Below are positions 7,115 through 16,047 of a stretch of 25,220 nucleotides of DNA, piece by piece (the first letter of the stretch is position 1; each line of letters begins with the position of its first letter). Location: positions 1-25,220 of the forward strand of contig JAUVYS010000006.1 of the NCBI GenBank assembly GCA_030602965.1, written 5' to 3'. The stretch is from Candidatus Bathyarchaeota archaeon. Lineage in GTDB: Archaea; Thermoproteota; Bathyarchaeia; RBG-16-48-13; JAGMEO01. Below the pieces are notes generated by a model. It searched no databases. It was not told where the DNA came from and worked only from the letters and a program-made list of their open reading frames with translations. The position numbers were made by a program, and so were the translations under genes.

Positions 7115-7999
7115 GTGAGAATCGAATTGATAAATAGATTAAGCGAAATTTATCGCTCACGCGATAAGATTCTTAACGGGAAACCGATTGAGAAATGGAG
7201 AAACATAGAAGAATATTTATTATTTTTACGACATCTAAAAGCATATGATTTTACAAAAAGATACATAAAAGGAAAATTAGTCTTGGATGTTGGTTGTGGA
7301 ACTGGATATGGTGATCTTTATTTATCAAAACATGCAAGCAAGATCATTGGAATCGATATTTCGAAAAAACTTGTTAAATTTTTAAAAAGAAATTTTCAGG
7401 ATGAAAATCTTGAATTCAAACATGTTAACAGGGATTGGGTGAAAAAAAGGCTTCCATTTAAAAGTGATTATTTTGATGTATGTGTATCATTTCAAGTTTT
7501 AGAACATATCAACCCCATCCACATATTAAATTTTTTAGAAGAAATTAAGAGAGTGTTAAAACATCAAGGGATTCTAATTCTTTCGACACCAAATTCTAAA
7601 ACGCGATTACTACCATTCCAAAAACCATGGAACCCTCAGCACTGCAAAGAATACAATTTTAATGAGCTTAAGAAGATTTTAGAAATGGTCTTTGATCACT
7701 TTAATATCTATTGCCTAAAAGGAGATCCTGAAATACAGACTATAGAACTTAACAGAGTTAAACAAAACCCATTTAAATTCTATTTCATGTATCTACCCGG
7801 AAGAGTTGTTAAGAGATTTTTTCCCAGATTATATAACATTTTAAAAAGAATAGGTAAATTCGAACGTAGAAGAGAAGATGAAAATGTATCGAAAGAACCC
7901 TTCAATACCTTTTTCTCAATTAATAACTACCATATTCTTGGAATTGATACAAAAGATCCTAAAAAATGTCTTGATTTCATTGCAATTTGTAAAAAGTAA
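7115..7999 (+). CDS. Class I SAM-dependent methyltransferase (Methyltransf_11/25 type)
   Basis: A 294-residue protein. Motif I is LDVGCGTGYG (57-66), the acidic residue binding the ribose is Asp81 in GIDIS, and FDVCVSFQVLEHI (120-132) and STPN (157-160) are the later motifs of this family. The C-terminal third is basic and not conserved in any pattern I know. Position among glycosyltransferases suggests O-methylation of a sugar or lipid-linked glycan, though the acceptor is not determined by sequence. The start is GTG; an AT-rich TATA-like stretch lies about 30 bases upstream and no strong ribosome binding site is seen. It stands alone on its strand, diverging from the methyltransferase pseudogene. 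Confidence 0.85.
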   Translation: MRIELINRLSEIYRSRDKILNGKPIEKWRNIEEYLLFLRHLKAYDFTKRYIKGKLVLDVGCGTGYGDLYLSKHASKIIGIDISKKLVKFLKRNFQDENLEFKHVNRDWVKKRLPFKSDYFDVCVSFQVLEHINPIHILNFLEEIKRVLKHQGILILSTPNSKTRLLPFQKPWNPQHCKEYNFNELKKILEMVFDHFNIYCLKGDPEIQTIELNRVKQNPFKFYFMYLPGRVVKRFFPRLYNILKRIGKFERRREDENVSKEPFNTFFSINNYHILGIDTKDPKKCLDFIAICKK

Positions 8000-8108
8000 T
8001 TAGATTCACTTTTAACTCAAAATCAAAGCCTCAATTAGTGCATAATAAATCAATTTCTAAAAGAGTACTTGTTGTTTGTAATGATAAGTAACAGCATTAA
8101 GGTTAATA

Positions 8109-9323
8109 CTATATTATTTCCTTGTAAATCTTGATAATTTTATTTATGCGCTTATTTATGTCAAACTTCTTCTCGGCGATCTCTCTTCCTCTCTTTCCCA
8201 TCCTTTTAGCCAATTCAGGATGATCATAAAGATATAAAATCCTCTCAGCAATCGCATTGGGATCTTTTGGTTTAATAAGAAAACCATTATAACCGTCTAC
8301 TACCTGATCTGGTATTCCTCCGACGTTGGTTCCTATGACTGGTTTCCCGCAGGCCATAGCCTCCGTTATAGTTAAGCCGAATGCTTCTTGTAATGATGGA
8401 ACTACTACAACATCTACCATGTTATAATAGTCTGGTACTTTTTCAGGGGGTATAAGTCCTGTGAAGAATACATGCTTTTCAACACCTAAATTTACTGTTA
8501 AAGCTTCATGATATTTTTGAAGACTCCCGCTTCCTCCTATTACGAAAAAAGCGTTATCAATTTTTTTTAATACTAAAGGAATTGATTTAATCAAATACTC
8601 TAGACCATATTGAGGCTCATGACTTCTCAAAGCAAAAATTACAAATTTTTCATTTAATCCATATTTTTCTTTGATCTTATTACTTTTTTTTGGACAAAAG
8701 CGTTTTAAGTCTACACCATTTGGGATTAAATATAATCTATCCTTTCTTACACCCAACTTTAATGCTGTTTTATATGTAGCTGTACTGGCGGATATTATAA
8801 AATCAGATGCTTTGAGCGTTTTATGGATTATAGAATCTAGCCTTCTTGATAATCTAGCACCATAGTTTACTTCGCTGCACGTAAGAATATCAGAACCATG
8901 TATTGTGACAATAAGGGGTATCTTACATTCCCTTTTTGCGAGTAATCCAACAAACCCCTCAGGATAAGCCCAATGCGCATGTATTAAATCAATATTATTG
9001 GACTTTACAATATGGCTTACTGAAGCACCATATCGATAAATATGTAATAATGTCCGTGGTGAAATAAAATATCCTAAAAATGGCAATGTAGTTAAATGCT
9101 TCGGAATAAAAGGAATAACATGAAATAAGTTTGATAGATTACTTTCAAAATAATTATAGACTTTAATTCCATCAACTGTGATATGGTTGGCTCCAATACC
9201 CCCTCTTACAGCGTAAATATCTGTTCCTCTTTCTATTAATCTAATTGCTTCATCATACACAAAACTATGTTTACTTTCCTTCTTTTTTAAAGGAAAAAAC
9301 GATGAAACAATGACAACTTTCAT
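8109..9323 (-). CDS. Family 4 glycosyltransferase (GT-B fold)
   Basis: A 404-residue retaining glycosyltransferase. The N-terminal acceptor half contains DLIHAHWAYPEG (112-123) and IVTIHGSD (138-145). The donor half contains LIPNGVDLKRF (199-209), VIGGSGSL (261-268) and the E-x7-E motif Glu313...Glu321 followed by AMACGKPVIGTNVGGIPD. The length and motif order match WcaL/PimB-type enzymes. It should add a sugar from a nucleotide donor to a lipid-linked glycan at the cytoplasmic face. The start is ATG and the stop TAG. It is transcribed away from the next GT4 gene, with about 160 AT-rich bases between them that would hold both promoters. Confidence 0.92.
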   Translation of the reverse strand: MKVVIVSSFFPLKKKESKHSFVYDEAIRLIERGTDIYAVRGGIGANHITVDGIKVYNYFESNLSNLFHVIPFIPKHLTTLPFLGYFISPRTLLHIYRYGASVSHIVKSNNIDLIHAHWAYPEGFVGLLAKRECKIPLIVTIHGSDILTCSEVNYGARLSRRLDSIIHKTLKASDFIISASTATYKTALKLGVRKDRLYLIPNGVDLKRFCPKKSNKIKEKYGLNEKFVIFALRSHEPQYGLEYLIKSIPLVLKKIDNAFFVIGGSGSLQKYHEALTVNLGVEKHVFFTGLIPPEKVPDYYNMVDVVVVPSLQEAFGLTITEAMACGKPVIGTNVGGIPDQVVDGYNGFLIKPKDPNAIAERILYLYDHPELAKRMGKRGREIAEKKFDINKRINKIIKIYKEII

Positions 9324-9483
9324 ATTTGATAATCACAACAATGAATCAATAAGAGAAAGAGATAATAAAACTGTTTGAAAAACACATTCAAAACCAACAT
9401 ATTGAATCTATGAAATCATTTATTTGGTTTTTATTAGCTTTATCTTTTAATGTGGAAATTTATGTTTGTATAAATAAAGATTT

Positions 9484-10689
9484 GTGATTAAATTGTCATT
9501 TTCAAAGCCTTACTCATTGATTTTAATGACCAATTTTCCATTTCCACATTTGGGAGGAGTTTCAAGATGTATATCAGATGAATTAAATTTTTTTTCAAAT
9601 AAGGCATATAATCTTTTTTTAATTTATTCTCCAAGTGATACGCCTTTTAACACGAAATTTAAAAATAATGTTACAATACTACCCCAAAAACCATCTCCTA
9701 AAAAACCCATAACTATTGTGAATAGGATTCGCCGATCCTTTCTGATTAGAAAAATTACATTAAGAAATAATGTTCAATGCATTTACGCACATGATATTTA
9801 TAGTGCGTTAATCTGTGTGTTTGCTCTATTAGGGAAAAGAACTATCCTGCATTTACATTCTGTTTTCTCTGAAGATTTATTTAAAATGGGCAAGCCGTTT
9901 CCTGAGCAATCCGTTAAAGAAAAGATCATCACTTTATTATCATATTGTTTTCATTCAACTATTGAGTTCATGGTATATAATTTAGTTCATAGTATAATGT
10001 GTGTTTCAGGATATCAACTGGAGAATGCTAAACAAAAGACTTTATCCAAGAAAAAGGTGTTCTTACTTCCAAACGGAATTGATATCAATATTTTTAAACC
10101 AAATCCTAATAATAAATTTGCTCTTAAACGTGAATTTGATATAGATCAAGATGTAATCGTTTGTATGTTTCTAGGAAGAATGGTGCATAAAAACGGTCCT
10201 TTGTTAATCGTGAAGGCGGTTCCACTAGTTAATCAAAGAATATCCAAAATATTTTTCATATTTGTCGGTGATGGAATTGAGAAAAATAAAATTGAAAAAT
10301 ATGTTAAAAAGGAAAAATTAGAGAATGTTATCTTATTAGATGGTACTCCTGCAGAAAAAATACTTCCTTTAGCTGATATTTTTATAACAAATGTTTCACC
10401 AGTATGGTCGAATACTTTGGATCGAACGATTCTTGAAGCTATGGCTTCAGAAATACCGACTATCGTGGGTAAAGATGAACACAAAAAAAGTCTCTTCAAG
10501 GATGGTAAAGAACTTATTTTTGTAAAGAAAGGTGATCCTAAAGATATTGCAGATAAGATCATATCTCTTATATCTAATAGCGAAAAAAGAAGAATTTTAG
10601 GAATTAATGGTAGAAAAAAAGTTGTTGAAAAATACTCTTTAGAAAAATTTATGGAAAGGTTAGAGTTAATCGCTAAAAATATGAAATAA
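9484..10689 (+). CDS. Family 4 glycosyltransferase with altered E-x7-E motif
   Basis: A 401-residue GT-B protein. PFPHLGGVSR (19-28) is the N-terminal glycine loop, IYAHDIYSALI is near 100-110, LPNGIDINIF marks the domain junction, and FLGRMVHKNGP starts the donor half. In the C-terminal motif NTLDRTILEAMAS the first Glu of E-x7-E is Asn, while the second Glu is kept. This may alter donor handling or activity. A decayed relative of its N-terminal part lies at 12743-13005. The start is GTG. The last 17 bases overlap the end of the convergent methyltransferase gene. Confidence 0.87.
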   Translation: MIKLSFSKPYSLILMTNFPFPHLGGVSRCISDELNFFSNKAYNLFLIYSPSDTPFNTKFKNNVTILPQKPSPKKPITIVNRIRRSFLIRKITLRNNVQCIYAHDIYSALICVFALLGKRTILHLHSVFSEDLFKMGKPFPEQSVKEKIITLLSYCFHSTIEFMVYNLVHSIMCVSGYQLENAKQKTLSKKKVFLLPNGIDINIFKPNPNNKFALKREFDIDQDVIVCMFLGRMVHKNGPLLIVKAVPLVNQRISKIFFIFVGDGIEKNKIEKYVKKEKLENVILLDGTPAEKILPLADIFITNVSPVWSNTLDRTILEAMASEIPTIVGKDEHKKSLFKDGKELIFVKKGDPKDIADKIISLISNSEKRRILGINGRKKVVEKYSLEKFMERLELIAKNMK

Positions 10690-11404
10690 TTATTTTTAGA
10701 ATTTTTTTGAAAATATTGGGTGTTCCAATGTTGTATTGTAGTTGAATGTGTCTTAAATTCAATAAAGGTATTATTGCTATATTTCTAAGTCTATCTATGA
10801 AACTATTTTGTTCCACTTTTCTTGCATATGTGATCGAGTTTATGAGTGCAACTTTATTGAAATTATTTGATTTGCATATTTTATTTTCAACTACTTTTTT
10901 TGGACCACAATGTGTCGTAGTATCATGAAAAGCAATTATTCCCCCATTAATTAAATGAGGGTACCATAATTTAAAATCAAGATTTACTGCAAATTCTTCA
11001 TGTGCACCATCAATAAATAGCAACTCAATAGGTTTTTTCCAATTTTTGACTGCTTCTATAGAAGATTTTATGACAGGAACAATTAAATCATTTACTCTTG
11101 CCTTTTTTATATTTTTCATAAATTCTGGAAAAGTCCATACATTCCCATATTTGTTCTTATGTTCGGTGCTTCCCTTATGAGGGTCTATAGCATAAACCTT
11201 CACTCTTTTTCCATATTTTGAACCTTTAGCCAACCAAACTGTAGATTTACCTTTCCATGAACCAATTTCTACAATTACTCCTCTTCCATTCAAATTCTTT
11301 GCTAATTTAAAAAGTAATATTCCTTCGGTATCGCTAAGCCATCCTTGAATGTTTTTAGTAACTCTTTTTATTTTATCGATTATTTTATGTTCTTTGATAT
11401 ACAA
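10673..11404 (-). CDS. Methyltransf_24-type SAM-dependent methyltransferase
   Basis: A 243-residue protein. VEIGSWKGKS (45-54) is motif I, AIDPH (72-76) binds the cofactor, and LLFIDGAHEE (128-137) with GGIIAFHDT (154-162) form the metal-binding or catalytic strip. This set is characteristic of the Methyltransf_24 group that includes macrocin O-methyltransferase-like enzymes and cephalosporin hydroxylase-type proteins. The C-terminal 60 residues are basic and aromatic. In a glycan locus the likely job is O-methylation of a sugar hydroxyl, but this is inference. The start is TTG with no clear ribosome binding site. It is convergent with, and overlaps, the GT4 gene to its left and is divergent from the GT2 gene to its right. 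Confidence 0.82.
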   Translation of the reverse strand: MYIKEHKIIDKIKRVTKNIQGWLSDTEGILLFKLAKNLNGRGVIVEIGSWKGKSTVWLAKGSKYGKRVKVYAIDPHKGSTEHKNKYGNVWTFPEFMKNIKKARVNDLIVPVIKSSIEAVKNWKKPIELLFIDGAHEEFAVNLDFKLWYPHLINGGIIAFHDTTTHCGPKKVVENKICKSNNFNKVALINSITYARKVEQNSFIDRLRNIAIIPLLNLRHIQLQYNIGTPNIFKKILKIIISYF

Positions 11405-11485
11405 TTTTTATCATTTTTTAATTTAATATTAAAAAATTGATTGTATTATAATAATTTAGTAATAAAAAGCTGATTGGAGTAAAAA

Positions 11486-12460
11486 ATGAGTGTTAAAAAC
11501 TGGTTTTCAGTTGTTATTCCTTGTTTAAATGAGGAAAGAACAATTACAGAAGTCATAAAAAGTTTATATAACCAAACTTATCGTCCAATTGAAGTTCTTA
11601 TTGTAGATGGTGGATCTACTGACCAAACAAAAAAGTTAGTACAAAGATGTAAACAGAAATTCGAAAATCAAGAATTTCAAATAGAACTTATCGATGAAAG
11701 ACTTTTTAACGGAAAAAAAGGTCCTTCTAAAGCTCGTAATGTTGGTTTAAAAGTGTTAAAAGGGAAATATGTTGTATTTATCGACGCGGATTGGAAGTTC
11801 AGCGATGAAAAAAGCATAGAAAAATTTGTTTATGAACTTCAAGATTACCCAGTAGTCAATTTTAAGCTTAAGCCCATATTTGAAAATGATCTTGAACATA
11901 ATCTTGCCCTCGACGCAAATCCACGAAATTACCCAACTCAAAATGCTTTTAGGAAAGAGGCTATTAAAGACGTTTCTTTTGATCAAAATCTGGGTTTTGG
12001 TGAAGATTGGGATTTTATTAATAGTTGTAAAAAACAAGGATTACTCCAGAAAGTTAAATATATCAACACTGAGATTACCATTCATTCTCCTCAAACTTTA
12101 AACGAATATTTAAGACAAAGATTTTGGCGAGGCAGGACAGTCTGGCCATTAATAAAAAAGCATCCAACACTAAGAGTTATATTAACAAGACTCATTCTGC
12201 CAATTAGTTCTTCACTTAGCCTAATGTTTTCTTTATTTTACATTTCAATAAATATTCAAATGAGTTTATTCTTTCTCATCCTTTTTTTAGCAACCTTTAC
12301 ATATTTGTTTCTGAGATCCCCAGTTAAAAATGCAAAAAGAGCATTTCACCTCGTAACTGTTCGATTAATCATTGGATCGTTCACTCTGCTTCTCGGATCA
12401 CTTTTTGGATTGTACCAGACTTTTTTCAAAAAAGACTACAGTGTTGGAAGAGATCAGTGA
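11486..12460 (+). CDS. Family 2 glycosyltransferase with C-terminal membrane helices
   Basis: A 324-residue protein. VVIPCLNEERTI (9-20) and IVDGGSTDQT (39-48) bind the donor, FIDADWKF (98-105) contains the metal-binding DAD, GEDWDF (172-177) holds the catalytic acid pair, and QRFWRGR (211-217) resembles the end of the GT domain. Hydrophobic stretches at about 232-253, 255-277 and 291-311 anchor it in the membrane. GGAG at 11476-11479 lies six bases before ATG. The stop falls soon after a T-run/A-run (TTTTTTCAAAAAAG near 12420). A helical reading frame continues in the +1 frame past it to 12554, which may be a displaced C-terminus or part of the adjacent scar. Confidence 0.88.
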   Translation: MSVKNWFSVVIPCLNEERTITEVIKSLYNQTYRPIEVLIVDGGSTDQTKKLVQRCKQKFENQEFQIELIDERLFNGKKGPSKARNVGLKVLKGKYVVFIDADWKFSDEKSIEKFVYELQDYPVVNFKLKPIFENDLEHNLALDANPRNYPTQNAFRKEAIKDVSFDQNLGFGEDWDFINSCKKQGLLQKVKYINTEITIHSPQTLNEYLRQRFWRGRTVWPLIKKHPTLRVILTRLILPISSSLSLMFSLFYISINIQMSLFFLILFLATFTYLFLRSPVKNAKRAFHLVTVRLIIGSFTLLLGSLFGLYQTFFKKDYSVGRDQ

Positions 12461-12550
12461 AAATGCTCGTAAAAGCAATAAAATTGAATTAGAAAAAGTT
12501 AATGAGCTAATCACACAGAATTTTCTAATTAAAAAAAAGAGCAAGATAAA

Positions 12551-12739
12551 ATGAAAGTTATATTATCACATCACTCTTTAAATACCCCCGGTGGAGGCGA
12601 AAAAGTTTGTTTGACAACCTTAGAGGCAATAGAGAAATCTAATTGCGATACAATTTTAGCAACCACGGAGAGAATTGATTGGAATAAAGCGAAACAATAC
12701 TATGAAAAAAGATTTGATGTGCCCACGCGAGTTGCATAG
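12551..12739 (+). pseudogene. N-terminal fragment of an Alg11-like GT4 glycosyltransferase
   Basis: Sixty-two codons beginning MKVILSHHSLNTPGGGEKVC closely match the first 57 residues of the intact GT4 gene at 14155 (MKVLLLHHSLNSPGGGEKVC), including LATTERIDW against LATADKIDW and KRFDV at the end. The match then stops abruptly and a TAG follows. The rest of the gene (about 300 residues) is missing, so this is a truncated paralogue. The next fragment begins within a few bases. Confidence 0.8.
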
Positions 12740-12742
12740 TAG

Positions 12743-13005
12743 ATGAAGTATTTTTTTCAGAGAGGATATAATCTTTTCTTAATCTATGCTCCAAGTGAAT
12801 TACCTTTCGAATCTGAAATATAAAAGAACATCACTTTATTACACCAACAAATTTCAAAAAATAAAGCCTTGACAATAGTAAATCGAATTCGCCGTTTCAT
12901 ATTAGTTAGGAAAATCATATTAGCTAACAATATTCATTGTATTTATGCACATCACATTTATAGTGCATTAATTTGCATTTTTTCATTTTTATCCAAAACA
13001 TCACT
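12743..13005 (+). pseudogene. Fragment of a GT4 glycosyltransferase related to the gene at 9484
   Basis: In one frame this stretch encodes GYNLFLIYAPS, TIVNRIRR and NIHCIYAHHIYSALICIFSFL. These match residues about 42-116 of the intact protein at 9484 (AYNLFLIYSPS, TIVNRIRR, NVQCIYAHDIYSALICVFALL). TAA at 12821-12823 interrupts the frame inside the matching region. Both ends of the gene are gone. The right boundary near 13005 is approximate, where the match to an oppositely oriented fragment starts. Confidence 0.8.
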
Positions 13006-13164
13006 TGTACGCGTGAGTGATACATATCCTAAACCGATGTTTTTACTCCAAAAGAATTCTGTAACAAATGGTCCTCTATGTTTTATTACTGTACACATTT
13101 TTTTTACAATGTTATGTTCGTTGAATTGAATATTTGGAGAAAAAATTCCCACAAAGCCCGACAT
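13005..13164 (-). pseudogene. N-terminal fragment of an AsnB-like asparagine synthase (class II glutamine amidotransferase)
   Basis: The minus strand from ATG at 13164 encodes MSGFVGIFSPN, then KKMCTVIKHRGP and NIGLGYVSL. AsnB proteins begin M-C-G-x-x-G-I and carry a conserved HRGPD and a GLGHRRLS-like segment, so the match in order and spacing is good over about 52 residues. The catalytic Cys2 is replaced by Ser (TCG) and the protein breaks off near 13005, leaving only a tenth of the usual length. It is not functional. AsnB-type genes are common in polysaccharide loci. Confidence 0.65.
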
Positions 13165-13210
13165 TATATATTCTCATCCTATTTTGAAGAATTTAGAAAT
13201 CTCATTTTGT

Positions 13211-14053
13211 CTAAGAATTTATTCCATTATTCGATTCCAATTTACGAGCATAGATATAGTCTCGTGCACATGATGTATGAATTTTGAAACTCTTTGATCT
13301 AAGAATTCTTGTTAATTGCGTTTTTTGAAATGGTGTATGATATATAGCCGAAGAGATAGTTACATCATTCTTTTCAAGAATTTTATCAGCGCCCTTTATT
13401 GCTTCGGTTTCTGCCCCTTCACAATCCATCTTTATAAAAACGCCTTTATTTAGGTCAACTTTCTTAACTAAATCATTTAGTGTAAGCATGGGCACTTCGA
13501 TATATTCTTGACGTGAAAAATCAAGTAGATTCTTATCGTGTGAACATGTTGTTGAATGCCCACCCGTGTTAGTTTGAGATAGATATAATTTCACTTGCCC
13601 TTTTTTTTGACCAATAACTGCATTTATCGCTTTAACATTTGTTAAATTATTCACTTCAATATTTTTTTTAAGCAACAAATAATTTTTTGGTTCTGGTTCT
13701 ATGGCGAATATTAGACCATTTTTTCCAATTAATTTAGCTGCTTTTAAGGTAAATATTCCGATATGAGAACCAATATCAAAAACGATGCAACCTTTTTGGG
13801 GCTTATATAATCTATCATAGACTTGAAATTCATAAATTTCATCTATAATGTTTTTATCAATAGAATAAGGTCTATAAAAAAGAAGATTTCCATCAGGTAG
13901 CGTTTTCTTGCAAACTATTTTATTGAAAAAACTATGATATAAATAGCTAAATAAACTGAATATTCGATCTCGTGTTTTCTTATTTTTAAATACGATTTCT
14001 AATGTATTGCTGAAAAAGAGAAATACTCGTTCTATAAACTTGTTTCCCTCCAA
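13211..14053 (-). CDS. FkbM family SAM-dependent methyltransferase
   Basis: A 280-residue protein. VFDIGSHIGIFTLKAA (91-106) is motif I, AIEPEPKNY (117-125) binds the ribose, NLTNV with AINAVIG (136-148) follows, and IKMDCEGAETEAIKGA (207-222) is the diagnostic FkbM motif. FkbM enzymes O-methylate sugars and polyketides; a glycan hydroxyl is the likely target here. The first 50 residues are basic and aromatic, perhaps contacting the membrane. The start is TTG, the only in-frame candidate before the conserved part. It is expressed in the opposite direction from the GT4 gene at 14155. Confidence 0.88.
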   Translation of the reverse strand: MEGNKFIERVFLFFSNTLEIVFKNKKTRDRIFSLFSYLYHSFFNKIVCKKTLPDGNLLFYRPYSIDKNIIDEIYEFQVYDRLYKPQKGCIVFDIGSHIGIFTLKAAKLIGKNGLIFAIEPEPKNYLLLKKNIEVNNLTNVKAINAVIGQKKGQVKLYLSQTNTGGHSTTCSHDKNLLDFSRQEYIEVPMLTLNDLVKKVDLNKGVFIKMDCEGAETEAIKGADKILEKNDVTISSAIYHTPFQKTQLTRILRSKSFKIHTSCARDYIYARKLESNNGINS

Positions 14054-14154
14054 GGAAATCCATGGTATCTGACATATAATACTTATTCATTCAGAAAAAC
14101 ATTTACCAAATAGAATGTAGAACAGAAATTATAATAATGGAAGAATAGTGACCA

Positions 14155-15261
14155 ATGAAGGTTTTACTATTACATCATTCTTTGAACAGTCCAGGTGGTG
14201 GTGAGAAGGTTTGTTTAACTACTGTAGAAGCTTTAAAGGAAGCTGGTCATGATGTTGTATTAGCTACTGCTGATAAAATTGATTGGGGAAAAGTAGAAAA
14301 GTATTTTGGGAAAAGATTTGACGTCGAAGAGAGACAACTGCTTCCGTCATGGTTACTATTACCTGGGTCCTACAAGAGAATAGCTACTTTCAATTCCATT
14401 AGTTTAAGTAGAGAAGTAGATTTATCGATAAACATGCATGGAGATGTAATGTTTACTCCATGTGATGTTACATACGTGCATATTCCTACCTTTGCTTTAA
14501 GGAATATTACAAACTATTATAGCGAATCTCTGTTATTGAGGCTCTATCTTGCGCCTTATGAACTCGTACAAAAAATCTTTGCTAAAAGATATTTCGAGAG
14601 AACTATCATTCTAACAAATAGCACATATTTACAGAAAATCATAAGAAAATTTGTTGGAAAAAGATCGACTATTGTTTATCCTCCAGTTGATGTCAAAAAA
14701 ATTTTTATTCCAGTCAACACGGAAAGAGAGAACATAGTTGTTTCTTGTGGCAGATTCTCATTTGAAAAGCGTTTAAGTATAATACCGGAGATAGCAAGAA
14801 TGTGTTCTAGCGCAGAATTTTATATAATGGGTTCTACTGGGATTAAATCTAACAAGATTTTGAAACAAATAGAACTAAAAATTAAGAATTATAATTTATC
14901 AAATATAAAAATTAAAACAGATCCAAAAAATGAAGAAATGATAGAAGTCTATTCAAGAGCAAAAATATATCTGCACACTGCAATAGGAGAGTATTTTGGC
15001 ATTAGTGTTGTTGAAGGCATGGCTTCAGGACTTGCGCCTATTGTTCATAAGAGTGGAGGAGCCTGGACTGATATTATTGAAGAGGGAAAATATGGATTAG
15101 GATATAGCACAGTAAATGAAGCTGCAAAAAAGATAAATGAATTACTAAAAGTTGAGGAAAAAACCAAAAAAATTAGAAAAATAGCTCAGAACCGATCAAA
15201 AGTCTTCGACAAAACCAAATACAAAAAGAAAATCGTAAAAATTATTGAAAAGTTTCAATGA
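14155..15261 (+). CDS. Alg11-like family 4 glycosyltransferase
   Basis: A 368-residue GT4 protein. The N-terminus carries SPGGGEKV (12-19), the G-rich loop seen in Alg11-type mannosyltransferases. YVHIPTF in the first domain and VVYPPVDV-like residues at the domain junction also fit that group (here IVYPPVDVKK). The donor motif is GEYFGISVVEGMASG, with both Glu residues of E-x7-E present. Eukaryotic Alg11 adds alpha-1,2-mannose to a dolichol-linked glycan; a similar lipid-linked acceptor is inferred, but the sugar is not certain. The start is ATG, with an AT-rich stretch about 22 bases before it. A truncated relative lies at 12551. It ends three bases from a convergent GT2 gene. Confidence 0.88.
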   Translation: MKVLLLHHSLNSPGGGEKVCLTTVEALKEAGHDVVLATADKIDWGKVEKYFGKRFDVEERQLLPSWLLLPGSYKRIATFNSISLSREVDLSINMHGDVMFTPCDVTYVHIPTFALRNITNYYSESLLLRLYLAPYELVQKIFAKRYFERTIILTNSTYLQKIIRKFVGKRSTIVYPPVDVKKIFIPVNTERENIVVSCGRFSFEKRLSIIPEIARMCSSAEFYIMGSTGIKSNKILKQIELKIKNYNLSNIKIKTDPKNEEMIEVYSRAKIYLHTAIGEYFGISVVEGMASGLAPIVHKSGGAWTDIIEEGKYGLGYSTVNEAAKKINELLKVEEKTKKIRKIAQNRSKVFDKTKYKKKIVKIIEKFQ

Positions 15262-15264
15262 AAT

Positions 15265-16029
15265 TCACCTATTTGAACTATTATTAACTTTTTTATTAAA
15301 AGCATACATAAAACCAGCAAATAAATGAGGTTTTAAAAGTATTAAACTGAGCAAAAACATCTTGATTTTTGAACGTGATTTTAGATTGTTATAATAAAAA
15401 ATGCCACCTTCATAATCTTTTAAGGTGTTATCTTGTGGTCTCAAATGCCATGTATTTGTGTAAATGTGTTTAACTGGATATTTTCTAGATATTTTTCTTC
15501 TGATATAGATATCTTCGCCACTCCACCAATTCTTTAATTCTTGATCTTTGGTTTCTAACCAAGCTTTTTTTGAAAAGAGTATCGGACCTGCAAAAGTTTT
15601 TTGTTTAAAAATTTTTGATAAAATCACACTTATAATAGATCTATAATTTAATGGGTAGTCAAGTATACCAAAACTTATTAAACCATATTTTTTATTTTTA
15701 ATATTCTTAATGTAATGTGAAATATTTTTGTCTAAATAAAAGTCAGCGTCTGTTGATAAGATAGTGTCATTATTTGCAATATCAAATCCATAATTACGGA
15801 GATATGCCTGACGTAATTTCCAATCCACCTCTTCATTTATAATTTCTATTCTTGTATTTGTTTCAAATTTTTTGCAAATTCTTTTTATCACTTCTTCACT
15901 TCTATCTTTAGGCCTATCTAAGATTATTATTACTTCTTCTGGATTTAATTGACATACTGAAGGAAGTGTTACTCTGAGATATTTTTCCTCATTATATGCT
16001 GGTATTACTACGCTGAAAGCTTCCTTCAA
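15265..16029 (-). CDS. Family 2 glycosyltransferase, short form
   Basis: A 254-residue GT2 protein. FSVVIPAYNEEKYL (5-18) and IIILDRPKDRS bind the donor, STDADFYLD contains the metal-binding DAD, and WWSGEDIYIRRK carries the GED acid pair. One hydrophobic segment near the C-terminus (LLSLILLKPHLFAGFMYAF) could attach it to the membrane. The TTG start is supported by GAGGAG five bases upstream, a strong ribosome binding site. It lies 18 bases after the stop of the GT4 gene at 16048, so the two are co-transcribed. Confidence 0.87.
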   Translation of the reverse strand: MKEAFSVVIPAYNEEKYLRVTLPSVCQLNPEEVIIILDRPKDRSEEVIKRICKKFETNTRIEIINEEVDWKLRQAYLRNYGFDIANNDTILSTDADFYLDKNISHYIKNIKNKKYGLISFGILDYPLNYRSIISVILSKIFKQKTFAGPILFSKKAWLETKDQELKNWWSGEDIYIRRKISRKYPVKHIYTNTWHLRPQDNTLKDYEGGIFYYNNLKSRSKIKMFLLSLILLKPHLFAGFMYAFNKKVNNSSNR

Positions 16030-16047
16030 AACTACTCCTCAAAACAC

